A stretch of 46,665 nt of DNA from Dehalococcoidia bacterium (lineage in GTDB: Bacteria > Chloroflexota > Dehalococcoidia > Lucifugimonadales > Lucifugimonadaceae): positions 1 through 46,665 of the forward strand of contig JAJEGY010000027.1 in NCBI GenBank assembly GCA_022819585.1, written 5' to 3'. Positions 25,544 through 35,257 of the stretch are shown here, piece by piece. A program made the translations under genes and the position numbers. The notes under the pieces were generated by a model. That model did no database searches. It saw only the letters and a list, made by a program, of their open reading frames with translations, and was not told the origin of the DNA. Within the stretch, counting starts at the first letter, position 1; the number at the start of each line of letters is the position of its first letter.

Positions 25544-27274
25544 TTGGTTACGATTGCCAACTCCCAAGTCGACGACGCCTCCGAAGACACGGACGCGACA
25601 GCCAGCGAAACCGGCACTGCCGTGATGCCGCGCAACGACGGCGGCACCTTTAGTTTCGCTGATCTGTCGTCCGATGACGAAGGCGCTCCCACTATGGCCT
25701 CGACCAACGCTTCGACCGAGCTCGAAGCGTGGGAAGCCGCACGTGAGGAAGGACCGGACATCAACCCCGCCGCTGGAACCGAGGACTCCGCAACCGATGA
25801 CAACGTCAGGATGTACCTCCGAGAGATCGGCGATGTCCAGCTGTTGAGCAAATCCGATGAAGGTATGCTCTCTCAGCGCGTCGAATCCGCTAACTGGCTC
25901 GAACGAATCGAGTGGGACATTCGCGGGACGCTCCTGACCGAATACGGCTTCAAAGAGTATCCCCGTAACCGCGACCAACTCCCCGACAACCCGTCACAAG
26001 TTGCCGCCGTCGACGTAGTGGCGATCGTATTGCGACGCCTCAGCCGACTTGGTGAAATCGCCGACCAAGTTGCCTCCTACATGGCAAAGCCCAAGCCCGT
26101 CACTCTTGAGCAGTTGCTAGTCGACTTCGACTACCGCGCTATGATCAACTCCGCGCGGGATACTCAGGTAAAAGACGACAGCAAACTGCCGCCTTATGAG
26201 CTTTTGCTGCGATACCTCGCCGACACCCTCGAGATCTATGAGACCACCAATCTCATGGAACGTTACGGCGTATTCGACGAAACGTCGCAAAAAGGTCGAG
26301 GCAAGAAAGCCCAGAAACTCAACACCAAAGAGGCACGCCTGAAGCGACGCCTCGACAAGACGAGCCTGCTCGTCCGGGAACTGGCGATTCTATCCAGCCT
26401 GCTCCCGCCCGACCTCAGCATCGTCATGCCGCCGGAACTGAAGCTCGAAGACCTACGCGTCGAAGAAGGCATCGAACCTTGGCACGAGTCGTACCTGGCC
26501 GAGACCAGCTCGATCCTCGAGTCTCATCTCGCCTCCATCAAGCACGATGGCGACAAATCCCGTGACCACCTCGGCAAGGCCAACCTGCGCCTGGTCGTCA
26601 GCGTCGCGAAGAAATACACCAACCGCGGCCTGACCTTCGAGGACCTGATTCAAGAAGGCAACATCGGCCTCATGCGAGCAATCGACAAGTTCGACTACCG
26701 CAAGGGCTTCAAGTTCAGCACATACGCGACTTGGTGGATCCGTCAGGGAGTCACCCGCGCTATCGCCGACCAGTCGCGCACGGTCCGCATCCCGGTCCAC
26801 ATGTACGAGGCCCTCAACAAGGTCCGACGTGCATCGCGTGAACTGGCGCAGGAATACGACCGCAAGCCGACCATCGAGGAGATCGCCGAACGTGTCGAGA
26901 TGACCGTCGAGAAAGTCACCGACGTTCTCAAGAACGGTCAAGAACCGATGTCCCTCGAAACCCCGGTAGGCGAAGACGGCGACAACGAACTCGGTGACCT
27001 CCTGCCCGACCGCGAAGCCTTGGCTCCCCCGGAAGAGACCGCGCAACGCCTCTTGAGCAACGACATCTCCAACATCTTGTCCGAACTCGAAGACCGCGAC
27101 CGCGAGGTTCTCATCCTCCGCTTCGGCCTCAAGGACGGCAAAGAGTACACCCTCGAAGAGATCGGTCTGCGAATGGACCTCACCCGAGAGCGCATCCGCC
27201 AAATCGAGCGCACCGCCCTCAAAACCCTACAGCGCAGCCGCGCCGTATGGGAGATGAAAGAGCATCTCAACTGA
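25544..27274 (+). CDS. rpoD: RNA polymerase sigma-70 factor, primary (RpoD/SigA) type
   Basis: A 576-residue sigma factor. The first about 85 residues are acidic and low in complexity. Region 1.2 is [22 protein letters not shown] long non-conserved insert follows, and region 2 carries [32 protein letters not shown] and [11 protein letters not shown] with [14 protein letters not shown]. Region 3 contains [14 protein letters not shown], and region 4 ends with [21 protein letters not shown] and [17 protein letters not shown], the -35-binding helix-turn-helix. The full 2-3-4 set and region 1.2 indicate a housekeeping sigma. It starts with TTG at 25544 and is followed by a strong terminator, so it is monocistronic. 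Confidence 0.94.
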   Translation: MVTIANSQVDDASEDTDATASETGTAVMPRNDGGTFSFADLSSDDEGAPTMASTNASTELEAWEAAREEGPDINPAAGTEDSATDDNVRMYLREIGDVQLLSKSDEGMLSQRVESANWLERIEWDIRGTLLTEYGFKEYPRNRDQLPDNPSQVAAVDVVAIVLRRLSRLGEIADQVASYMAKPKPVTLEQLLVDFDYRAMINSARDTQVKDDSKLPPYELLLRYLADTLEIYETTNLMERYGVFDETSQKGRGKKAQKLNTKEARLKRRLDKTSLLVRELAILSSLLPPDLSIVMPPELKLEDLRVEEGIEPWHESYLAETSSILESHLASIKHDGDKSRDHLGKANLRLVVSVAKKYTNRGLTFEDLIQEGNIGLMRAIDKFDYRKGFKFSTYATWWIRQGVTRAIADQSRTVRIPVHMYEALNKVRRASRELAQEYDRKPTIEEIAERVEMTVEKVTDVLKNGQEPMSLETPVGEDGDNELGDLLPDREALAPPEETAQRLLSNDISNILSELEDRDREVLILRFGLKDGKEYTLEEIGLRMDLTRERIRQIERTALKTLQRSRAVWEMKEHLN

Positions 27275-27302
27275 GAGGAAGCTCTCGAAGGAGATCAACC
27301 AG

Positions 27303-27339
27303 ATCAGCCCCGCGTGAAAAACGCGGGGCTGATGTTTTT
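27303..27339 (+). terminator. Rho-independent terminator of the sigma factor gene
   Basis: ATCAGCCCCGCGT (27303-27315) pairs perfectly with ACGCGGGGCTGAT (27321-27333) around a 5-base GAAAA loop, followed by GTTTTT. It lies 28 bases after the sigma-factor stop. This is the clearest terminator in the window. Confidence 0.93.
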
Positions 27340-27469
27340 GTTGGCATTATCAGACGCGTTGCCGCCGATGGAGTTCTACGTCATTCGGCAAATGAAAACC
27401 ACGTTGTAAGATGTTGATTCGCCTAAATCACAACTCATTTAACACCCAACCGGACTGATCGGGGGAATC

Positions 27470-29146
27470 ATGGCCGACGCAGACAGGGTCCAAGCAAACA
27501 TCACTGGCGAATGGGACGACATCCTCACCGATAAGGTGAAGGGCCTAGTCGCATCGCTCCAAGACGAATTCGGCGAGCGAATTGCCGGCCTCCGCGAAGC
27601 GCGCATCGATATGATCGACGCCGCAACTCGACGCGGAATCCAACCCGGACACCTATCCCCTAGCGACGCCACCACAACCGAGTGGTCCGTCCCCGACATG
27701 CCAGATGAACTCTGGAACCCCGGCATCGAGATCTCTGGCCCCGCACACATGACCTCGATGTTCATCAACGCCCTCAACCCAGGTCCTGATGGCGAACGCG
27801 CCGAAGGAGACCTCGACGACGATGAAGATTCAGCTAGCCATATCCTCTCCGATACTCTCCTCGCCGCGCGGAACCGTAAAGGAGCAGTAGATCGATCTCT
27901 CACCTTCTACAACGAAGCCCGCGACCGCCACTACTCCATCCAAGACGGCGATATCCCCTTCTTCATGCACCGCGAACGCGGTCTGCACCTCGACGATCCC
28001 GATCTACTCGTCGATGGCAAACCGGCTTCCGCGACGATCCTAGGATCGCTCCTCACCCTCTACCACGCCGGTCAAGCTCAAACCGAGCGCGGCCAAGGCG
28101 TCTACTTCTACATACCCAAGACCGAATCCCCCGAAGAAGCCGCCCTCTACCGCGACCTTTTCGCATCAATCCAAAACCGCGTCTCCGGACTCAAAGACGC
28201 CACCATCCGCGGCATCCTGCTCGTCGAGTCGCTCCCACTGGTCTGGACGATGGAAGAAAGCCTCCACGCCCTTGGCCCTTACGCAGCTGGTCTCAATGCC
28301 GCACGTTGGGACCTCAAAGCCTCACTTCTCGAATACGTCATGGCAGATCGCGCCAGCCTCTGGCCCGACCGCTTTGGCGTCGCAGTGCCCACAACCCCCT
28401 TCATCGCCAACATCTTCCGACGTCTCGTCGCCGTATGCCAGAAGCACAACGCCGTCCCCATCGGCGGAATGGCAACTGCCCTACCCCACCGAGACCAAGA
28501 AGTCAACGAAGAGGCCGCCGTCACTGTCCGAGGTGACAAAACATGGGAGGCAGAACAAGGATTCCTCCGCGGCTGGGTAGCCCACATCTACCACATGAAA
28601 CCTGCTGCCGATCCCTTCAAAGAACTCCGAGCTACAGGTTGGAAGCCAACCGCAGAGATGGGCAATCCCGACAACTACCCCGTCAACATCGAAACCCCTG
28701 AAGGCCCGGTAACTCAAGAAGGCACCCGCCAAAACGCTCGCACCCTCATCGAATACGTCGAAGGATGGCTCGGAGGCAGAGGTGCCAAAGGCATCGACCG
28801 CCTAGCCGGACGATCCGGCCGCCGACCCGCTCTCATGGAAGATCTAGCCACAGCCCGCATATCAGTCGCCCAAATGGCCCAACGCGTCATCCACGAAGCC
28901 CAAGCCGAAGACACAGGCGCAACCCACGACCTCCCACTCCTGAAATCCATCATCACCAGCGAAGGCGAGGACATCATCCGCCTCCTAGGCCCCAACGCTC
29001 CCGCATCAGACATCCAACGCTACCAAGACGCCGTAAAAATCTCCATGCAGTGGCTAAAAAACTACACCGAGTTCAACTTTAGGTCACTAGGCTCTTACTC
29101 CCGCCCCGACCTAGCAGCCATCGCCACCGCAAAAGACGCGATCTAG
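27470..29146 (+). CDS. aceB: Malate synthase (A-like, divergent)
   Basis: A 558-residue enzyme that condenses glyoxylate and acetyl-CoA to malate. Mg ligands Glu253 (LVESLP) and Asp281 (ARWDLKAS) keep the 28-residue spacing of malate synthases. RERGLHLDDP gives the glyoxylate-binding Arg, VYFYIPKTES and GGMATALPHRD follow family order, and MEDLATARISVAQ is the typical C-terminal segment. Some signatures differ from the E. coli enzyme (DDDEDSASH for the DFEDS region, WVAHIYHM near the catalytic Asp region), so it belongs to a divergent branch; a related aldol condensation is possible. With the GlcDEF-like proteins it would complete glycolate assimilation to C4 acids. Confidence 0.83.
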   Translation: MADADRVQANITGEWDDILTDKVKGLVASLQDEFGERIAGLREARIDMIDAATRRGIQPGHLSPSDATTTEWSVPDMPDELWNPGIEISGPAHMTSMFINALNPGPDGERAEGDLDDDEDSASHILSDTLLAARNRKGAVDRSLTFYNEARDRHYSIQDGDIPFFMHRERGLHLDDPDLLVDGKPASATILGSLLTLYHAGQAQTERGQGVYFYIPKTESPEEAALYRDLFASIQNRVSGLKDATIRGILLVESLPLVWTMEESLHALGPYAAGLNAARWDLKASLLEYVMADRASLWPDRFGVAVPTTPFIANIFRRLVAVCQKHNAVPIGGMATALPHRDQEVNEEAAVTVRGDKTWEAEQGFLRGWVAHIYHMKPAADPFKELRATGWKPTAEMGNPDNYPVNIETPEGPVTQEGTRQNARTLIEYVEGWLGGRGAKGIDRLAGRSGRRPALMEDLATARISVAQMAQRVIHEAQAEDTGATHDLPLLKSIITSEGEDIIRLLGPNAPASDIQRYQDAVKISMQWLKNYTEFNFRSLGSYSRPDLAAIATAKDAI

Positions 29147-29224
29147 GTTTTATCGAATAAAAACACTCATCAAACGTTGACCGCATCTGGCAAGGATTGG
29201 TGAAGCCTCTACGTTTTCCGTGTT

Positions 29225-29254
29225 AGGGTAGAAACATCAATAACTATCTACCCT
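29225..29254 (+). promoter_or_regulatory. Inverted repeat operator in front of vapB1
   Basis: AGGGTAGA (29225-29232) and TCTACCCT (29247-29254) are perfect reverse complements with a 14-base spacer, ending 5 bases before the vapB1 ATG. The same GGTAGA-N14-TCTACC pattern recurs before the broken second copy at 29563, which supports a conserved autoregulatory binding site for this antitoxin family. Confidence 0.6.
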
Positions 29255-29259
29255 CAGCC

Positions 29260-29529
29260 ATGACTATGGTAATCAACATAAAAAACGAAAGAACCTGCGA
29301 ACTAGCCCGACAACTCGCCGATCTTACGGGAGACACGATGACTGGTGCAATCACGGTCGCACTGGAAGAGAAAATCGAAACCGTAAAGCGGAAGCGTGAA
29401 CGCGATCGCGATGATTTGCTCCGCGACATCGAAGCGATCTCCAAAAGATGCGCCGCGAAAATGGGCCCCGGTCCAACTCACGAAGAGATCGTCGACAGCA
29501 TGTATGGCGAATATGGCGAACCGGTGTGA
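29260..29529 (+). CDS. vapB: VapB-like antitoxin without adjacent toxin
   Basis: An 89-residue antitoxin of the Rv0623-like VapB family (N-terminal DNA-binding element INIKNERTCELARQLADLTGDTMTGAITVALEEK, given here in parts: INIKNERT, LADLTGDTMTGAI). The acidic C-terminus (EEIVDSMYGEYGEPV) would block a VapC toxin. The ATG at 29266 (MVINIKN) may be the true start, judged from copy 3 (MAINIKN). No VapC gene follows; a broken second antitoxin comes next. It may be an orphan that neutralises the toxin of copy 3, or a remnant of a lost pair. Confidence 0.75.
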   Translation: MTMVINIKNERTCELARQLADLTGDTMTGAITVALEEKIETVKRKRERDRDDLLRDIEAISKRCAAKMGPGPTHEEIVDSMYGEYGEPV

Positions 29530-29562
29530 TCATCGGTGCCGCCACGAATATCACGATGGTAA

Positions 29563-29588
29563 GGTAGAAGCAAATCTTCTCGTCTACC
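29563..29588 (+). promoter_or_regulatory. Inverted repeat operator in front of the vapB2 remnant
   Basis: GGTAGA (29563-29568) and TCTACC (29583-29588) are reverse complements with a 14-base spacer, the same as the site before vapB1. Its conservation upstream of a gene with a large internal deletion shows that the promoter/operator duplicated together with the antitoxin. Confidence 0.5.
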
Positions 29589-29601
29589 ACAATCCGGAAT
29601 C

Positions 29602-29760
29602 ATGGCTCCGAACATCAAGAATCGAGAAAACTGCGACCGCGAAACATTGCTCCGTGAAATTCGAGCAATCGCTGATCGATGCTCAAAGTTAGTTGAACCA
29701 GCATTTAGCTCCGCAGAGATCGACGATCTTCTGTACGACGAACACGGATTGCCCAAGTGA
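29602..29760 (+). pseudogene. VapB-like antitoxin with internal in-frame deletion
   Basis: An open frame of 52 codons begins MAPNIKNRENCDRETLLREI and ends IDDLLYDEHGLPK. It aligns with both ends of the antitoxin at 29793 (MAINIKNEKTCE... and ...FLYDEYGLPK) but lacks about 34 central residues, which remove most of the DNA-binding ribbon-helix-helix. The toxin-binding C-terminal part is kept and the frame is intact, so it may still make a mini-antitoxin. It is more likely a decaying copy. Confidence 0.7.
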
Positions 29761-29786
29761 AGATCGGCAAACTTCTATCCATCTTC
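29759..29786 (+). promoter_or_regulatory. Inverted repeat in front of vapB3C
   Basis: GAAGAT (29759-29764) and ATCTTC (29781-29786) are reverse complements 16 bases apart, ending 6 bases before the vapB3 ATG. The sequence differs from the GGTAGA-type sites of copies 1 and 2 but has similar geometry, so the operator of the complete pair may have diverged. Confidence 0.35.
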
Positions 29787-29792
29787 TAAACC

Positions 29793-30050
29793 ATGGCCAT
29801 CAACATAAAAAACGAAAAAACCTGCGAATTAACGCGAGAACTCGCTCACCTCACTGACGACACAATGACTGGTGCTATAACCACCGCTGTGCAAGAGAAA
29901 TTAGAAAAGGTGAGGCGACAACGCGACAAGGATCAGCTTCTACGTGATCTGCGCACTATTCGCGAACGATGTGCGAAGCTGATCGAACCTGGGTTCAAAT
30001 CCACAGATCACGACGACTTCCTTTATGACGAATATGGGCTACCCAAGTGA
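29793..30050 (+). CDS. vapB: VapB-like antitoxin of the complete pair
   Basis: An 85-residue antitoxin, MAINIKNEKTCELTRELAHL, with TDDTMTGAITTAVQEKLE as the second helix of the ribbon-helix-helix and a C-terminus (DHDDFLYDEYGLPK) for toxin binding. It belongs to the same family as the antitoxin at 29260. The stop overlaps the VapC start by 4 bases (ATGA type, here GTGATC), which is typical translational coupling of a toxin-antitoxin operon. Confidence 0.88.
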   Translation: MAINIKNEKTCELTRELAHLTDDTMTGAITTAVQEKLEKVRRQRDKDQLLRDLRTIRERCAKLIEPGFKSTDHDDFLYDEYGLPK

Positions 30051-30433
30051 TCGTTGATACCTCAGCTATTCTTGCAATCCTTTTGTCGGAACCGGAAGCG
30101 GATGAATTTGAGAGCAAGATTGCCAACAGCTGGCCAATCCGCATGTCGGTTGCCAGCCTATTGGAAGCAACGATGGTAACGGAAAGCAAAGGCAGCCCAT
30201 TGCTGGCTCGCGAGATGGAGAATTACTTGGCGACGGCACAATTTGAGTTCGTCCCCGTAAGCCTCGAACAAGCCGAAGCCGCCCGCATCGCATGGCGACG
30301 CTTCGGCAAAGGCAACCACCCCGCGCACCTCAACTTCGGCGACTGCTTCTCCTACGCCCTCGCCAAAACCACCGGCGAACCCCTGCTCTTCAAAGGCAAC
30401 GACTTCTCACAAACCGACATCCAACCCGCCTAA
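30047..30433 (+). CDS. vapC: VapC-like PIN-domain ribonuclease toxin
   Basis: A 128-residue PIN domain. MIVDTSAILAILLSEPEA carries the first acidic residue (Asp4) and the second acidic cluster; NFGDCFSYALAKTTGEPLLFKGNDF contains the later Asp residues of the active site. VapC toxins cleave RNA when freed from VapB. It starts with GTG overlapping vapB3. Its stop overlaps the convergent luciferase-like gene by 4 bases. From about base 30240 the sequence becomes very C-rich on this strand, as in its right-hand neighbours. Confidence 0.9.
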   Translation: MIVDTSAILAILLSEPEADEFESKIANSWPIRMSVASLLEATMVTESKGSPLLAREMENYLATAQFEFVPVSLEQAEAARIAWRRFGKGNHPAHLNFGDCFSYALAKTTGEPLLFKGNDFSQTDIQPA

Positions 30434-31524
30434 TCCCCCAACGCCCCGTTCACCCGCGGCATCAACTCCTTAGCAAACAACTCCAAGCTGTTGATCCACG
30501 CATCCTTATCATCCCAGTCATAACCCATCATTACCAGCGTTCCGAACTTACCCGTCTCCTCCGTCATCTCCAGAATCCGCTCCAGCGCGTAATCCGGATC
30601 ACCGGCGATAATCTGCTCACGCATCCAGTAATCGACATCAACCTCACTGTCCGGCGTATCCTGATCCCGCTTGAACATCCCCCTACCGCGGTTTGAACGG
30701 TCCAGCAAGTCGCAAATGTATTGGAACCCGCCAGTCACCGAATTGTTACGTGCCAGCCTCTGAGCCTCCTTCTTGGAGTCGGCAAGAAAGACCGCACGCG
30801 CAATCTTGAAATCCGCCCTATCAGGCTCATTCCCCGCCTCAATCGACGCCGTCTCATAAGTCTCCCAAATGTTCGCCACCACATTATTAGCGATCAAACT
30901 ATGGGCAAACGGCTCAAACCCCTTCCGTCCCGCCGCCTTCGCCGTTCCTGAATTCATCGACGTGATCGGCATCGAAATCGGAGGGTGCGGCTTCTGATAC
31001 GGCTTGTGCACGATGCCGAGTCCGACAACATCGTCGACATGCTCCTTCATCGAGATGTTCCAGTAGCTCCCTTCGATCTCCACCGGTCCTTCTGACTCCC
31101 AAAGCGCCAGCACCATCTCAACCGCCTCCGCAACCATCATCGGCGAATCCTCACGCGCAATCCCTAGAATCTCCAGATCCGTCGCCACGCTCCCCATCCC
31201 GAAGCACAGATTCAACCGACCCTTGCAGAGATGATCAAGCATCGCCAACCGCGTCGCCACATGCACAGGATGGTGTTGCTGAATACAAACCGGCGCAGGA
31301 CCCATCCGAATCTGTTCCGTCTCCCGCATCGCCGCCGCAATAAAGATCTCCGGACTTGGGATATTCTCAAACGCCATCGTGTGATGCTCGCCGATCCAAA
31401 ACTCATCAAACCCCAGTTCATCCGCCCGAATAATCAACTCCATATCCTCGTCATACGACTGAGCAAGCGGCTTCTCAGCCGGATGAAACGGCATGATGAA
31501 GATGCCAGATTTGATGCGTGACAT
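30430..31524 (-). CDS. Luciferase-like FMN-dependent monooxygenase
   Basis: A 364-residue flavin-dependent oxidoreductase of the bacterial luciferase family, starting MSRIKSGIFIMPFHPAEKP at 31524; a further upstream ATG would add 29 residues without homology. The TIM-barrel pattern is visible in DEFWIGEHHTMAFEN, QIRMGPAPVCIQQHHPVHVA, RLNLCFGMGSVATDLEILG and KPYQKPHPPISM. Members add oxygen to organic substrates using FMNH2. Expanded sets of these enzymes are a known trait of SAR202 Chloroflexota. The substrate cannot be deduced. Confidence 0.9.
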   Translation of the reverse strand: MSRIKSGIFIMPFHPAEKPLAQSYDEDMELIIRADELGFDEFWIGEHHTMAFENIPSPEIFIAAAMRETEQIRMGPAPVCIQQHHPVHVATRLAMLDHLCKGRLNLCFGMGSVATDLEILGIAREDSPMMVAEAVEMVLALWESEGPVEIEGSYWNISMKEHVDDVVGLGIVHKPYQKPHPPISMPITSMNSGTAKAAGRKGFEPFAHSLIANNVVANIWETYETASIEAGNEPDRADFKIARAVFLADSKKEAQRLARNNSVTGGFQYICDLLDRSNRGRGMFKRDQDTPDSEVDVDYWMREQIIAGDPDYALERILEMTEETGKFGTLVMMGYDWDDKDAWINSLELFAKELMPRVNGALGD

Positions 31525-31671
31525 GGCGCGAGCCCAGTATCCCAATAGGCCGTTGGTTAGTGTGACCATTGTAACGGGTGCACACGCTCGGGTTGGGCCA
31601 TCAAGCGCCAATAAGGTTGGAGTGTTGGTAGGCCGTGTCCACGAATTTGAAACGACTCGAAATCTGGCTCA

Positions 31672-32880
31672 ATGTTTAGGCGATCTTTGGTATCGAATTC
31701 AGCGGTCTGTAAACCGCGCTCATTCATGTCGTCTACCATCGATACGGAGATTGAATTAGGATTTCAAATCGAAACGGCAGCGACTGCGGGTACTGACAGC
31801 GATGACAAAAAGATGAACAAAATTAGCATTTGGATGCTTTTCGGCATGTTGGCAGTTTCGGTCATCGGTAGCGTGTTGTTGTTTTTGTGTTGGGAATGGT
31901 TGCAGTCGGCTCCCACAAAAAGAGAAACAAACGGCGAAACTCTTCGCAATGCCGCATTGTTGCTTGGGGGAATTGTCGCGTTGATATTCGGGATTTGGCG
32001 GAGCATGGCAGCCGATCGTCAGGCAGACGCTGCCAAAAGCCAGGCAGATGCTGCCCATACACAGGTAAATGCCGCCCAAACCCAGATTGCGGCTGCACAG
32101 GCTCAAGTAGATACGGCTCGACGGAGCTTGATGAACGAACGCTACCAGAATGGTGCTGAGATGCTAGGTAGCGATGTAATGCTGGTACGTTTAGGCGGTA
32201 TATTTGCCCTGCAAAACCTTGGCGAAGAACATCCAATTCAATTTCACATCCAAATCATGCGGATATTCTGCGCGTTCGCAACCGAACCGATCAGCGACAA
32301 CGCGGACCCTCGCCGAAACGACAATACCATCATGTCGCCACACTCGAACGAAAGCGAGATCAAACTGCGGAGCGATGTGCAGTTGGTGATCGAATCTATC
32401 GCACGACGAGGCGATATAGCTATCCAAATCGAGAACGGTATCGGATACCGACCTGATTTGAGTAACGCCGATCTGAGTGGTTTGAAATTGGGTGAGGAGG
32501 ATTCTCCGTTGACTCACAATCTCTCTAACACCGACTTTTGGGAAGCGACACTGTCAAAAGCGCACTTTGCTAATACGAGTTTGCGTGGCACATGGTACGG
32601 ACCCTCTGCCAAACTGGAGGAAACGACGTTTGGCATCAACACTGACCTAACAGGAGCCGCCTTCGTCCGGACTGACATGTCAAGCGTCGATTTCTACGGC
32701 ACTAATCTATCTGGCGTGCAGTTTTCGATCGACGGCGTTCAAGGTGTTCGTAATCTCACCCAAGAAAAACTGTTTGGGGCAACCGCGGATCCGAATAATC
32801 CGCCGAAACTCGACGGGCTCACCGATCCTGAAACTGGTGATCCTCTCCTCCCGCCTGACGACCCCCCTGAAAATCCTTGA
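31672..32880 (+). CDS. Membrane protein with coiled coil and pentapeptide-like repeats
   Basis: A protein of about 402 residues; ATG 31672 and ATG 31726 are both possible starts. Two membrane helices (ISIWMLFGMLAVSVIGSVLL and NAALLLGGIVALIFGIW) are followed by an Ala/Gln heptad coil (QADAAKSQADAAHTQVNAAQ), then the block GAEMLGSDVMLVRLGGIFAL, LGEEHP and IQIMRIFCAF. The C-terminal third has pentapeptide-type units such as LSNADLSGL, LSNTDFWEATLSKAHF and LTGAAFVRTDMSSVDFYGTNLSGVQF-like segments. This layout is known in uncharacterised bacterial proteins. It lies alone between divergent and convergent neighbours. Confidence 0.78.
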   Translation: MFRRSLVSNSAVCKPRSFMSSTIDTEIELGFQIETAATAGTDSDDKKMNKISIWMLFGMLAVSVIGSVLLFLCWEWLQSAPTKRETNGETLRNAALLLGGIVALIFGIWRSMAADRQADAAKSQADAAHTQVNAAQTQIAAAQAQVDTARRSLMNERYQNGAEMLGSDVMLVRLGGIFALQNLGEEHPIQFHIQIMRIFCAFATEPISDNADPRRNDNTIMSPHSNESEIKLRSDVQLVIESIARRGDIAIQIENGIGYRPDLSNADLSGLKLGEEDSPLTHNLSNTDFWEATLSKAHFANTSLRGTWYGPSAKLEETTFGINTDLTGAAFVRTDMSSVDFYGTNLSGVQFSIDGVQGVRNLTQEKLFGATADPNNPPKLDGLTDPETGDPLLPPDDPPENP

Positions 32881-32907
32881 AGATTACCGGAACTTCGGCA
32901 ACTACGT

Positions 32908-34971
32908 TTATCGGCTTTTCCCCTCCCCATCCGCCAACAACTTCCGCAAATCAACAATCTGATCCCGCAACTGCGCCGCAGACTCAAACTCCAACTCCCG
33001 AGCCGCCTTCTTCATCTGACGCTCCAAGTCCTTCACGATCCGCGTTAACTCATCCTTCGGTAGGCCCATTCCATCTCCGAACGGCTCACCCTCATCCGCC
33101 AAAACCGTCGGCTCAGACTGCTTTACTCGATCCGTAATATCCCGAATATCCTTCACAATCGACTGCGGAGTGATGTCGTTGTCGATGTTGTGCTGCGTCT
33201 GCAACTTCCGACGGCGTTGCGTCTCCGAAATCGCAAACGTCATCGAGTCCGTGTACTTGTCCGCATACATCACCACCTTCCCCTCGATATGCCGCGCTGC
33301 CCTACCGATCGTCTGGATCAACGAAGTCCCAGACCTCAGATACCCCTCCTTGTCCGCATCCAATATCGCTACCAACGACACCTCCGGCAGGTCCAATCCC
33401 TCCCGCAACAAGTTGATTCCAACCACAACGTCATACACACCCAATCTGAGATCACGCAGAATCTCAGTTCGCTCCAACGTATCAATCTCTGAGTGCAGAT
33501 AATGCACCCGTATCCCCAACTCCCGCAGATAGTCCGCCAAATCCTCCGCCATCCGCTTCGTCAACGTCGTCACCAACACCCGCTGGCCCTTAGCCGTCGT
33601 CGCCCTGATCCGATCGATCAAATCATCGACCTGGTTCTCCGTCGGCAAAACCTCAATCTCAGGATCAATCAAACCGGTCGGACGAATGATCTGCTCCACC
33701 CGCTGCTGTTCATGCGCTGCCTCATACGGACCCGGCGTTGCCGACACATACACAACCTGATTCACCCGATCTTCAAACTCCTCAAACGTCAACGGACGGT
33801 TATCAATCGCAGACGGCAACCTGAACCCGTACTCCACTAACGTCGTCTTCCTCGCGTAGTCACCGTGATACATCCCCCGAACCTGCGACAGCGTCATGTG
33901 CGACTCATCCACAAACAGCAGATAGTCCTCCGGGAAGTAGTCCAGCAGCGTCCAAGGCGCAGACCCTGCCGGACGGCGTCCCAACGGCCTCGAGTAATTC
34001 TCGATCCCCGGACATGTCCCCGCCTCATGCATCATCTCTAGATCGAACAGAGTCCGCTGCTCCAACCGCTCCGCCTCCAACAGCTTCCCTTCACCTCTGA
34101 ACAATTCCAACTGCTGCTCCAACTCCGTCCGAATATCCTTCAGCGCGTCCGCAAACTCCTCCTCAGGCGTGATGAAGTGCTTACCCGGATAGATGTCGTA
34201 CTGCTCCTCCTCGCTCAAAATCTCACCCGTCAGCGGATCGATAAGCATGATCTGCTCGATCTCATCCCCGAAGAATCCGATCCTTACCGCCAACTCCTCG
34301 TCCGCCGGCATGATCTCCAACACATCCCCCCGCACTCTGAACGTCCCCCTCCGCAGATCCATCAAGTTGCGGTCGTAATACATGCTCACCAACCGACGCG
34401 TGATCCGCATCAACCCCGGCTCATCACCAACCCGCAATCGCAAAGTGATCTGGTTATACTCCTGCGGCGATCCCAAACCATAGATGCAAGACACACTCGC
34501 CACGATTAAAGTGTCTCGCCGCGTCATCAAAGACCGAGTAGCCGCGTGCCGCAACCTGTCGATCTCCTCGTTGATATCCGTCTCCTTCTCGATGTACGTA
34601 TCCGACCGCGGGATATACGCCTCCGGCTGATAGTAGTCGTAATACGACACGAAATACTGCACCGAGTTGTTCGGGAAGAACGTCTGAAACTCCGTAGCCA
34701 GCTGCGCCGCAAGCGTCTTGTTGTGAGCAATCACTAACGTCGGACGCTGCACCTTCTCGATGATGCTCGCCATCGTGAACGTCTTGCCCGAACCCGTCAC
34801 ACCGAGAAGCGTCTGATGCTTCAACCCATCACCCAGAATCCCATCCGCAACCTTGTCTATCGCCTGGGGTTGATCACCCTGAGGCGTGAACTCATGCTCG
34901 ATCTTGAACTCACCAGTCGTCGGAGCCGTAATCGGAATCCCAACCTCAACTGGTTCTGCGATGGTGGTCAT
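32908..34971 (-). CDS. uvrB: Excinuclease ABC subunit B
   Basis: A 687-residue DNA-damage recognition helicase of nucleotide excision repair. The Walker A motif GVTGSGKT is at 57-64, [16 protein letters not shown] is the beta-hairpin that inserts between DNA strands, FVDESHMTL is the Walker B region, and [17 protein letters not shown] and QTIGRAARH are helicase motifs V and VI. The C-terminal UVR domain ([22 protein letters not shown]) binds UvrC. The length is normal. It is monocistronic here; UvrA and UvrC are not in the window. Confidence 0.97.
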   Translation of the reverse strand: MTTIAEPVEVGIPITAPTTGEFKIEHEFTPQGDQPQAIDKVADGILGDGLKHQTLLGVTGSGKTFTMASIIEKVQRPTLVIAHNKTLAAQLATEFQTFFPNNSVQYFVSYYDYYQPEAYIPRSDTYIEKETDINEEIDRLRHAATRSLMTRRDTLIVASVSCIYGLGSPQEYNQITLRLRVGDEPGLMRITRRLVSMYYDRNLMDLRRGTFRVRGDVLEIMPADEELAVRIGFFGDEIEQIMLIDPLTGEILSEEEQYDIYPGKHFITPEEEFADALKDIRTELEQQLELFRGEGKLLEAERLEQRTLFDLEMMHEAGTCPGIENYSRPLGRRPAGSAPWTLLDYFPEDYLLFVDESHMTLSQVRGMYHGDYARKTTLVEYGFRLPSAIDNRPLTFEEFEDRVNQVVYVSATPGPYEAAHEQQRVEQIIRPTGLIDPEIEVLPTENQVDDLIDRIRATTAKGQRVLVTTLTKRMAEDLADYLRELGIRVHYLHSEIDTLERTEILRDLRLGVYDVVVGINLLREGLDLPEVSLVAILDADKEGYLRSGTSLIQTIGRAARHIEGKVVMYADKYTDSMTFAISETQRRRKLQTQHNIDNDITPQSIVKDIRDITDRVKQSEPTVLADEGEPFGDGMGLPKDELTRIVKDLERQMKKAARELEFESAAQLRDQIVDLRKLLADGEGKSR

Positions 34972-35257
34972 AAACCGATTGTATCCACCTCTCGGAGCGC
35001 CACGAGGAAATTAAAATCCATACTGTAATCACGAGTTCGATGCTTACAACCTAGGTAAAGTCGAAAGCTAAATCACGCAGGGGTCAGTAAGTGGCCATTG
35101 TTTCGCTCGTTAGGAACGGCATCGTGGAAAATTGTGATCCTCAACGCCTACGTTGCTGTAGCGCTCGGTTGGATTCCTTCCGTAACCTTTCCCATCCCCA
35201 GCGTGCCGCACACCACGGCCAATCGACACCGGGTCAATCCGGGAGCATTGATGACGG

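Noticed and set aside
29991-30002. GGGTTCAAATCC looks like a tRNA T-arm
   Set aside because: It lies inside the vapB3 coding sequence, and no acceptor, D or anticodon stems surround it.
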